Positions 13,901 to 25,900 of a stretch of 64,000 bases of DNA are shown here, piece after piece. Each line of letters opens with the position of its first letter. The stretch's first letter is position 1. The notes under the pieces are model-generated. The model ran no database searches and was not told the DNA's origin. It saw only the letters and a list, made by a program, of their open reading frames with translations. This DNA comes from Heliocidaris erythrogramma (taxonomy: Eukaryota; Echinodermata; Echinoidea; Camarodonta; Echinometridae), in assembly GCA_025617745.1 (NCBI GenBank), contig CM046858.1, positions 36,411,119-36,475,118 on the forward strand, written 5' to 3'. The position numbers and the translations under genes were made by a program.

Positions 13901-16900
13901 ATAAGGTCAAGTTCCCGCATCTTTTTCAAGGTCATCAGATTATTGTGACGTCATCCAGGCGCCATTTTGTAAAGATCAACTTATGATCGTATCTTCTTCA
14001 CGAAATGTCATCTCTCTTTCATATTTGGCATGGCTAAGGTCAATGTCACTTCAGTCATGGTCATCACCATTATCATTATCATCATCATTATTATCATCAA
14101 CATCAATATCATCATCACTGAGATGATATTCATGATGATGATGATTATCATCAGCATCATTATCATCACCATCAATCATCATCATTATCACCATCATAAT
14201 CATCATTATCATCGTCATTATATTATCATCATTATCATCATTATCATCACCATCATCATCGTCATGATGATATTCGTGATGATGATGATGATTATCAACA
14301 TCATTATCATCATCACTGTCATGATATCCACGAATCATCCAAAATTCATGTTCACACACTCTATGCCCCATTGAAACAAAGGGGGCGCTATTTCACTAAA
14401 ATAGGTAGTAGAGCCTACGAATTGAAAATGCTAGGAAAAGGCTGAAATCATAAAAATTGCGAATAGATTCATTATAATTACCGATATCAACGTCATGTTT
14501 CACATTATCATTTTGTCATTCGTCTTCGTCAAAAATATGAAGATCAAAAGACAGATCCCCTAATTCGTCTTCAGTGACGAATTCAATGTCTAGTTTATTT
14601 TCTTTTTCCAATAGTTGATATCGTAATTTCTAACGTTGATGATTCCAAATAGAGATTAAAGTATTTTGGTTTGAATTCTTGGATCCCCCTCTCTCCCTAT
14701 CACTTTTTCTCTCTCCTTTTTTTTCTCTTTCTCTCTCTCTCTCTCTATATATATATCTTTCTCTCTCGTTCTTTCTTCTCTCTCTTATAGCCACAGAATC
14801 AGATGAGGAATTAGCCAGGTCTTTCATGACGGTGAAAGCCAAGATGAGAGATCAGGTAAGATGAAGCTTCTAATTATCTTTGAAGTATTCAGTACTAATC
14901 TAATATTTCTTGCAGTTTTGAGACCATGTGCAATGCTTGCATTTAACGGGATACGCCACCAGGCGGCCGTGGGGAAAGTCAGCATTGCGTAAGCCCCATT
15001 TCTTCGTACATAAAGTTTGTACGTTAAACGCGTCCGTCGGACTGCTGGGATTACATTTCGGACTGCACGAAACCGACCGAATCTCGCACGAGAGCTCGAG
15101 CTCAGGCAGAGCGTGCATGTTGCCCGGCGACCAGTCTGTCCAAAGTTTGCTCCCCGCAGGGCAACGGCATGATTGGGTAACGATCACGGTGCCCTCTCAC
15201 GGCATAAAAACGTCCACAATCTGCGGTTGAGTATCCCTTTAATATTCAGGAATTTCGCGATTGGTTTGTATTTGTGAAAGTTTGATGACTAAAAATTATT
15301 GTAAATTGTAAATTCTTGCAATCAGTGAAAGCTTCTTGCTGTGAAAATGTTGCACATGTTTCTGGTTTTATACTAAGTTGATTCTGATGAGAGGGCTCTC
15401 ACTTTACAAAGGAAGTAGATATTTGAAGCTGAGAATATGCTTTCTGAAATGCAAGTTTATGCAAAAGAAGATTTGAACAAATTTGTACTTGGAAAGAATA
15501 ATGGGGAAGAGAGAGGTAGGGATTGATGAATAATTGACAAAAACGTTACCTTAAGAGTGCTGAACATTTGGATATGTGAGTTAAAACTTTGTGGAGATAA
15601 TGTTCACTTTTTTTTAAAAAAGGTATCATTTAATTAGGCAAACGTATGCCCCTACATGTATTCATGATCAACATGTTGACCAACAATTTGTATTTACAGG
15701 AAGGAAACTTAATTGGAAGACCGGACACTCATGGTGGAAACGACTCTACCGACGGTCATCAGCCTCTGCAGAGTGATCGGAACTCTCTAAAAGTAGCCTT
15801 CAATGTAGCCATCTTAAGGTTTGGCTCCTGGCCTATGTTTACATTTGGAACCAGGATTAAACTGCCCGCTGTATCGATGACACCAGAGGGCTTTGAGTTC
15901 CACTTTCAGCGTAAGTTCACCTCTATACTTTTCCCTTAGAGTGTACCAATCTCTTCAAAATTTGTGTGCAGCTAGTATGTATAAGGTCAACCCCAAAATA
16001 CTGTACCCAGCATTCTTTGGGTTAGCAGTTTAGGAGTATGAAGAAGAGAGAAAAAAAAATTTGAAACCTTGCACACATAACCCAAGTTGGACTTGGGTTC
16101 CATGAGCACCCTTTGAGGAAAAGAACCCCTAACATACAGAGCAAAATAGTGTTAAGTGATTGGGACCGTTTAAAAAAAGTATTTTGTGTTATTTTAATGT
16201 TGCAGACCATGACTGTTGAGTGTCTCAATTATTCTAAAGGTACTGTTCAACATTTTTGGGGATGATGGCCCAGAATTCATTCAAAAGGTCTGTGGAAGCA
16301 AGACAAAGAAAGAAAAGAAATACTGAATCAAATGTTTCTCCCAGAACATTGACAGTTGTAGGTGAATATGTCAGTTTCTACACAAGTGCATACAGAAGGG
16401 GCATTTTTATCCTTCTATCCAAAATAATTATAATGCCAGCAATTTGATTGATTTTTTTTTTTTTTTTTTTTTTTTTTGGGGGGGGGGGGCAGTTGGCAAT
16501 AGCTCCATGCTGTATTCAAACACTTCATTTCATGATTTTGTTTGAGCACCAAGTATGTTATGCACTGTCAAGAATCTCGGGTGTAGCTACTTCCAGGTGT
16601 TTACAGGGTTCCCGAGCTATCCTGGAAATCAGAAAAAAACTGGAAAATGAGTTTTCTTCTTTTAAAGATGAAGTTGAGTTGGTCATGAGATTGAATTGTG
16701 AAAGAGACTGTCTCAGAGCAATTGGGAAAGGTTGATTATATAGCACATAAATATTGGTGTATGCTGTAAGGTTTTGGAATCACCAAAATGATAAGACTCA
16801 GCCCTGCTGAGAGTCACATGCACTGCATGAACACAAATGTGTATATAGGACTGCACACAGATGTTCGGCCTGAACATTTCAACTGTTTCTTTTCATATTT

Positions 16901-19900
16901 CGAATGTGAAGGCATTTGAAGAGCAATCCTTTTTCGGAGACATATCTACTATGATAATCTTCCAAACTAACATAATAAGAAGGAGAAAGCGCACAAATTA
17001 GTTTTACCTTTCCCAGAACTCGACCTTCACTTTAAGTCAGGGAGTTCATTGGCCTCCAAAGAAAGTAGTCAGTGTCTTTTATTTATTCTTGCGTCCAAAC
17101 AGTGTATCCACTTAATAATTGACATGCATATGCCTTAATAGAGTCTGCAACTACTGTTAATTGAAGACGTTTCAAACTGGAAGTACATGTAGGTTGAAAT
17201 AATGATCCTAGAACTTTGAAACTTCGTCCAGGAAAATAAGGAAAAATCAGGGAATTCATGAAATACTGGGAATCCTGGGTTAATCAAACATATTTTTTGT
17301 TATCTCTGCAGAATCAACCCACAAATGTGGTAAGGTAGAGTTGCTTCTCAAGGATGTAGAGAAATGTGATCATTACATCAGTGACAATGGCTTCTCGGCA
17401 TTCTTCATCAAAACCACTCCTTGCTTCGCGGCATTAGTACGATCCAGGCTCGGTATGAACCGCAAGGAGGCACACTTTGACCCTGGTAGTAGAGGTATGT
17501 GTTTTCAACTCTTTGACTTATAAAATTCATTCAGCCTAGTTGTTCCTGAAAGTTAATGTTCCATTACCACTTAATGCTATAAAGCAGGCTTCCACAGATC
17601 TTTTATTTGAGGGGGTTATTTTGGGCATATTTTTAAAATCCAGGCAGTCCTACTTAACCTCGTAAAGGTACATAAAAGTCTTATTTTACAATGTTAACAC
17701 AGTAAGACTTAAAACAGATTTGTTGCCTTGACAGAATCCAAGAAGTTAATTTAATCCTCATTATTCTACTTCTATGTTTATTTCATTTGCTAGCATTTCT
17801 TGCATATTAAACTTTCTATATATTTGTATTTTATGTATTGATATGTTTATATCTTTTTATGGAATTTTGAAATAAATCTGAACTTTATTAGTTAGCAAAA
17901 GGCAATAGTTGTTAAAGTTTGGTTCTTTCTGAAATTAAGATCACTATATGCCATGGGACGGACTCCTGATTATTCGTGTTCAGCCAAGTCTCACAATATG
18001 TGATTACTTTTATAACATATTTGTACACTATTGTTAAAAACAGAACTCTCTCTCTATCTTTTTGCCAGAGGAACACGAGAAAATGGTTGTGATTCGTTCT
18101 ACGGAGGATCGTACTGCCCATTCCTACAAGGAGCAAGTGCAAAAGGTGCTAGCTGCCATGGCTGAAAAGAGTAATAACCTAGGAAGTGGTAAGTGGCTGA
18201 TTTCGTAACTGAATACAATGGCCCCTATGCTACTTATAGACCGCTTCTATAATGTATACAAATTTATGCACATATATTCTAAGAGCATACATTACCAAAG
18301 CGGTCTATTCAGTGAAACCTGAGACTTGCCCCCCCCCCCCATTTTAGGCCCTCCTCAATTGCCGCCCCGGACATTTGCCCCCCCCCCCCCACCCTCATTT
18401 CGTTTAGTTAAAATTATACATATATAATATATATCTATATCTATATCTATATCTATATCCATCTATTTAGAATCTTCCGATTGTGTTGAAATTCAGCAGG
18501 CATCTAGGTATCAGGGATGCCGAGATGCTTACCAAATATCAACACAAACGAATGATTCTAAGTACGCATCTCATGAGCGGTTTTGAAACTGGGCCCAGGC
18601 TAAAATCGTGTTATCATTACCATTGTGTTATAAAGAGCTTAATTTCTAATGAAATGTTAAAAAATTGGGTCCATGGTGTCACTGTGTTTATACCCAATAT
18701 CGTGTTATAGTGGATAGTGCAGTGTGTGGCAGAACCTGCGGGGAATACTGCATTATGCCTATAGATATTATGCAAATTTGCACAGCAATTTCATTGACCG
18801 CCGCTGTGCTATTTCAATTCCATTGCTATTTGTTACTTTGATTTCATTATTCTGATTAGTAGGGCTGGGACTAAAATTCGGGAAATCCGGGCGGGCCTGA
18901 GAGCTGCGGGTCCCGGGTCAAAAGTCAAAATACTAGAAGCCTGTTACCCGAAAATACAAAGTTTTTAACTGTGGGACTGATCATGAGGAATGAGTTCTTA
19001 AAACCCATTTAATTCGTAATTGTTACAAGTGATATCAGTAATCAATAGCAATTAATCATCAAACAGTTACTAAAATCTTCCTGTATGATGTTTATTTTCC
19101 ATCATTTTGGACTTAAATTGTCAGTTTCCCCACCAGATTTTATGCTTATGATCTACACTACTGTCTGTACAGAGCACTACATGTACATGTATGTATAGCT
19201 GATTCACAGTCTTGAGATTTATAGTGGTCCAGCGCCCTCTAAGTTCAAATACCATATAGGTAGTTTTTTATTTTTTTGGAAACCAAAAGAGGTGAAACAA
19301 ACTTTGAAAGTCGAAAACCTGGAATTAAATTCTATCATTCTTGTAAGGATTTGAATTTATTACTGTTGTTTACCACTTGTAGTACTTGTCTAATGATGTA
19401 GTTGAACTCATTTTGTTGACATTTTAATGACAATTGTTCTCTTGGTTAAGAAAATACTGTCATCAGTCCCATGTGTTTAAAATCGTGTCATGTTTTTTTT
19501 CACGACTACAGGAAACCATGAATCGTAGACCTTTTGTCCACTTGATATACCTTTTAGGGCTTAAAAATTTGTTTATTGATTTTCGGGTAACCGGGTTCCC
19601 GCCCGAAAATTAGGTCGGGTTCCCGAAAATTAAAATACCCGAAATTCCCACCCCTACTGATTAGGTTATAGCTATTTTTAAGAGGGATAATGTTCTTAAT
19701 TATTTGATAGAAGAGAGTTGAGAGGAATAGTAAAAAGAATAAAGCAGGGGTTGGTGTCACTAAACAAAAATTTCTAGTTAGTTATTTTTCTAGTTAATTT
19801 AGAATCAAAATAACTCCCTTTGTAATCAATCAATCACATTGATATTTGGCAGGTGTCCCCGCAGCATACATGTAGCTTGTGGTCGCCTACCAAATATCAA

Positions 19901-22900
19901 AGCGATTGGTTGATTGAATCGCGAGTTATTGGTATTCTAAATTAACTAGAAAATTAGTTAACAAGAGATTTTTGTTTAGTGACGCCAGCCCCAGAATGAT
20001 AGACCCCCAGAGGAAAGACCGGTAAATTGAGAGAAAAATATGATAGTTGATATATTGTTTTCAGGTTTTCTTGGACTCAATACCTTCTTGTTTTGTAAAT
20101 TTCAAGACTTTTTGTTTTATAACTTTTGAAATAGAAGAAAGTGAAAGGACTGAAAGGAGAAAGACATTGCTGACATTAACCTTTCATTCCTTTCACTTTC
20201 TTCCTCATAACCGATTCAGAACTTTTTATTTTCTTATCCAAATGTGTTCCTAATTGTTTCTTTTAAAATATATGAAAGAGACAGAAATGAAAGGAGAGAC
20301 ACATGACATTTTTTTGGTTATTTTTCAAATCATTTCTATATGAGTGAAAATTGATAAAGAGGAAGTTAGCAAAAAGACACAGACCTTGCAGTCTGTATCT
20401 TTTTACATAACCACCTCTGTTTCCATTTTCTAATACATTTCTTAAAAATTAAAAAAAAATACAATAACATATATACATTTACAATAATACAATATAACAT
20501 ATATTCATTTTTTATTTTTTTAAATTTTTTTTTCTTTTTTTTCTTTTTTTCCCTTTTTTAAACATATACATGTATACAAACAAAATCTATTTACAAAGGG
20601 GATGACATTTAGAAGATGTCATCTGCAGGCGGCATCCCCTTCAGCAGGTCAGCCAATGACTGAAGGGTGACATCCCCCTTGGATGTCATGTCAGGAATTG
20701 AGGTGTCGGCTGCTGTGGCTGCTGTGGTGGTTCTCGGGGCTGCCAGCATCCTCCGGGCTTCATCGGAGACGACTGTGGTTGGAGCTTGGAGTTGTGTAAA
20801 TGTCTTGGTGGGTGATGCCATGATGCACTGCCCAGAGGATTGCTGTATGATGCTGGGTTGTGTAATCTGGTCGAGAATGGATGAGGCAGGTGCAGGTGCT
20901 GGTGCTGGTGTTGGTGTATGATGAAATGCTGGTGCTTGGTGATAGTGCGTCTGTGGTGTTGTGAAGCTGGCGGCCCTCTCCCGGTCTCTTTGGTTAAGCT
21001 TGGCTGTTTCTTTGGTGAAGTGTCGTATTTACTTTGTATGTGACGTCTTGGAAAGCGCTGAAGAATGAGGGGTGGACAATGTGTGTTCCCGCCGTCAAGT
21101 AGTGGGCCCGGGCTGCCCGCATGCTGGCGTGGGGGTCCGACAGTCTCAACATCTCGGTGACCTGGTGTTGTAGCATTGAGATGCGGGCAGCGCTGGTGTT
21201 GATGACCTCGTCCAGGGTCTTGTCTTCAGGCTTTGCTGATGGTGGTGTTGATGTTGCCCTGGACGAGGACGTCTGTCTTGACAGCGTAGGTGGCTCAGGC
21301 TTTTGAGAGGTTGATGGCTGCTGGGGTTCTGGCTGAAGAGTTGCTGGCTGAAGAGTTGCTGGCTGAAGAGATGCTGGCTGGCTTGCTATAACTGGCTGGA
21401 GCTGTCTGGATGGTTGCCGAACTATGTGGCCCGACAGAAACTCGAAAGCATTCAGTATATACTGGGGTCTCGGCGTAAAGGACTTGGCCCCCTCTCCAGA
21501 CTTCTTCTTCGTTAACTTGCGAAATCTGGTCCTCATGTTGTGGAACCAGATTCGGAGGTCTTCAGTAGTCCGGCCCATGTCCTCTACCTGGTGCTGCCAC
21601 AGTACATCCTTCTTTCTTATATCTTTGTAGTCTTTGTGGTATTTGTCGTAGATAGCCGGCACCGGCTTCAGCCATTCCACCATCTCCCCCTCTTGTTGGC
21701 TGTTCAAAGTGGTATGCTGCTGGCCCGTCTTATCTTTCTTGGCTGGTGGTGGAGCAACCGATTCTGCATCACTAGCTTCTTGGCTGTCTTGAGTTTCTTG
21801 TGTTGGTTGTATAGAGGAAGGCAAGGAGACAGCTGCTGGATCATCAATATGAGGAGGAGGAGGAGGAGTAGGTTCAGCAGCAGCAGCAGTAGCCCTGGTC
21901 TTTCCCGTCTTGGTAGCGGCTGGCTTGGCTTTCGGCATGTTGATGATGAAGAGCGCGTAGTAGAGATGTGTATCCTATGCAAGTAGAATGTAAATTGATC
22001 GTGACTCACAATGCAGCGCTATATATACTGCTAGCGAGTGGGGTGACGGGTGCGGCATGTGCGCTCGCGAGTGCGCACATGCCGCACCCGTCTTGGCCAT
22101 CTAGCGGTCATTGCCGCGACGTACGCCACATGAGAGGCATCTCAGTACCCATCGCTGAGCAGGCAGACGGCCAGCAGCACTACGAGATGGGTATGGCGAT
22201 ACCCCAACTAGTAGAGCGTACGGTCGATCTACTCATCACGTCTCTGGCGATGCATGTCGCGATGTCAATTCCGGCAGCGACGCCTGCGACAAGCTACCCC
22301 CATTTTTAAACCGTCAAAAGATTTTCTGAGCGGCCTGCGACACGTGGCGGCCCGACCACGATTTTTCAAGACGGAGTTTCAACCTCTGTGATGCGTGACG
22401 ATGCATCTCTCTATGCCTACTGCGAAATCCCGTAAAATGCCAAAGTCCCTACGTCGCAGAGCGTTGCGAAGCTCGAATCGCCACAGTGAAAGGCGGCCAT
22501 TAGCGGCATCCGGTATAGAAGGACCACCTGTCAATAAAGACCACAATTTTTGTTTCCCTTGGGTGTTTCTCATTGAAAATGTGTATCAAGGAACCTGTTC
22601 ATAAAGACCACCTGCTCATAAGGACCAATTTTCTTGTCTCCCTTGAGCAGTCTTTATATACAGGTTTCACTGTATGAAGAAGTCTTATCTTGTCCTGCAT
22701 GTTGTTGTTGATAGAGTAATCTTTTTTTTTCTCTCTCAGGTTTGAAGTTTGAGCCCATAGACAGTACAAGGACCAGTACCCTTTTAAAGTCCACTACCAG
22801 ACCGGATATGAAAAAGGCAGTCATCCTCACAAGGTCAAACAATGGCGCTCAGACTCCCACCGTCAACTTCACCGACCATCCCGCTTCCATTACCATGCAA

Positions 22901-25900
22901 CAACTGAACATGCTACGGAGTGGTCAGGGTGGGGTGGCCTCTACTCGGGACACAAAAACCAAAACCAGCTCAGATGACCAGGCCGATAAGTAAGTTTGGC
23001 TTCTTGACCATCAAGAATTGTTCACACATACTGTGGTACACCACCGCTGCAAACTATACACTATTTTACATGTAAGGTGAGAAAAAAACGGTGTCTTCGG
23101 GTAACAGAGACCTCTAAGCATTCTCACTTACCTGTGTTATGAAATGCAGAAAATTAATGTTAGGTGCACTCCACTTTATATGTCATTTTAGTTTACAGCT
23201 TCATATGATGCACCACGCGTTACCCCGGGGTAGCGTTGTACCCGAGGTACCGTAGTGTCCCTGTATTAAAGAGTTGCGACATGGACGTCTCACTTTTCTG
23301 GAAATAAAATGCCGTTCGAATTCCATTGAGAACACCCAGGTGCTCATCGGAATTGAATAGAAATGTTATGTAATAGTGGAAATAAAATGGCGTTCAAATC
23401 CCCAGTTGTCGCAACTCTGTAATTAATACAGGGACGCTATGGTACCCCGGGGTACAACGCTACCCCGGGGTAACACGTGGTGCATCATATAGGAACAAAG
23501 CTTTTGTGGAATTAACTCGTTGGACACAATTCGATTTTGGTATAACACATATTGGACAGAGACTCCATCCAGCCTGAATTTTCATAGACTCAGTACTTGA
23601 GGGGTCAGTTATATAGAGGGATAGTTTATTTAAACTAATGTCTTTTTTGTTTACTGGTATTCTGTTTTATTAGAGTATGTAAAATAAAATTGTCACAGGA
23701 AGTTTGGAAACTCTAGGCAAGGTTCAGTTCTGGGAAAGGTGAAAAAGAATTTGTGAGCGTTCTTATTTTTAGGGGGATCAGTTTAAAGAACATTATAGTC
23801 GAAATATCACCTGAAAAGGATTGCTCCTGAAATGCCCTCATATTCGAGTGTTCGGGCCTCTTGTGTATGCTGTCCCATATACCAATTTCTCTGTAAAGTA
23901 CAGGTGCTTTTCAGCGAGATTTCAAAAATCTCAATTCTTGGGTAGACATAATCAACCTTTCCCAATTGCTTTGAGACAGTTTCTTTCACAATGTGATCGC
24001 ATGACCAGAGCTCGACTTTATCTTGAATCAACACTATTTCTTGTGTTACTGTATTTGGTATTATTGGAAATTCATTCAAGTCGTGCATAAGCTAAATACC
24101 AGTAAACAGATATGTCACATACATCTTGTACATGTTCTTTGTCATTGCAGTAAACTATTTGTCTATCCGCCACCACCAAAGTTTGGTGGCATCACTGTGA
24201 CAACAGAAGATAGAGACTGCCTCGAAGAAGGGGAATTCCTTAACGATGTCATCATTGACTTCTATCTCAAGTAAGTTGGAAAAAAAAGTTGTCAGCTTTT
24301 TCTTTTTAATTGGGAATTCCATGGTAGATTGGAGAATTACACTGAATTGAATTGAATTGAAGGGGATGGAATCAAATGTCCATATTCTGAAATTTTTTTC
24401 TTTACTGAGTAGTTTCCAAATTAAATTTACAGAAAGTGGGTATAATCACATATCCTTCAGTTTTTAGCATTTCTTCATTCTCTTTGTGTGGAATTGTAAA
24501 AGTAGATTTGAAAAATACAAACCTGTCCGATGTATGAATACAAAAGACTTATTTATAATATCACATTGAAGGAAATGAGCAAAATTCTTGAACCCTGCTC
24601 TACTTAGCTCTCATTGTTTATTTTATGTTAAATCAATGATACAAAGTCTTAACTTGTCACACTTTTTTTTTGGTCCACGGTTTTGGAGAAACTGAGTGAC
24701 GTTGACCGGAAGATGACACATCGATTTTGTATCACTCATACAATGTTGAACTTTTCACTTACAATATGATGATAATGAAAATATCTGTTATTTATAAAGC
24801 CTCTTGCCAGTTTCAGCTGCTCATAATGCTATTGCATACCAGGGGGGTGTTTCACAAAGAGTTACGTTTGGCTTAAAATCATGCATATATGGTATTAAAC
24901 GTGTGATCTCATTGGTAGATTTCCCAATAGCGCGCATCCCCTGAGCATGATCTGACCAATACGGTGATGCGTCATACACCGCACACAACTAGGAATTTAA
25001 GTGCGACAGTTCGTCAAACTTAACTCTTAGTGAAACACCCCCCAGGTACCCATTTACACCTGGGTGGGGAGTGGCAAATGTAGATTGATGTCTTGCCAAA
25101 GGACGTTTGTACCAGGCAAGTGAATAAACCCCTATACCTCAACACTTTCATATTGTTTTTATCAGGTATATCGTCATGGAGAAACTGAGTGACGTTGACC
25201 GGGAGAGGACCCACCTGTTCAGCTGCTTCTTCTACAAGCGTCTGATGCAGCAGGACACGCGAGGGAACATCTCACCGGACCTTAACGGCCTCACCCCCAA
25301 GGAGAAACGACATCAGAAGGTCAGAAAATGGACGCGTCATGTCGATATCTTTGCCAAAGACTTCATCATAATTCCAATCAATGACTGGTGAGTGTGTAAT
25401 ATTCAAAAGGAAATAGTCATAGTGTTTTCCATTATTTGTAAAGAGAAGGGAGAGAGAGAGAGAGAGAGAGAGAAACAAAAAGAGAGAGAGTGATTTTTAA
25501 CAAGGATGTTTCAAAGGAAATAACTGAGCTATGACTAGGTAAACACACCACGGCTTTATTATGGCAAAAGCTAACTTTTTGTGCATGAAGCTACGGCTCG
25601 ACTCGATAATGGTGGCCGCTATACGAGGTCAGATATTGACCGCGGGATACATAATGGGTGGCCGCTGGCCGCGTTAGCCCGGTGACCGCTATATGAAGGG
25701 TCTACAACACATTAATTTTCTGCGGTGGATGTTTTAGTGGCTGCTATAGACAGGTTGCTGCTAAGACAATTTTGACTGTATAGTGTGTTCCAGATTTTGT
25801 GAAAGAGAAAGAAGGGCAGAGTGAAAGATGTAATCAGATACACAGTACTTTTTGTTTGAGTTTGATTGTTTTTTCTTAAAGGGGAATAACTTTGAGAAAA

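Noticed and set aside
14030-14374. Long open frames on both strands, rich in Ile/His or Asp
   Set aside because: They are translations of the ATC/ATT microsatellite.
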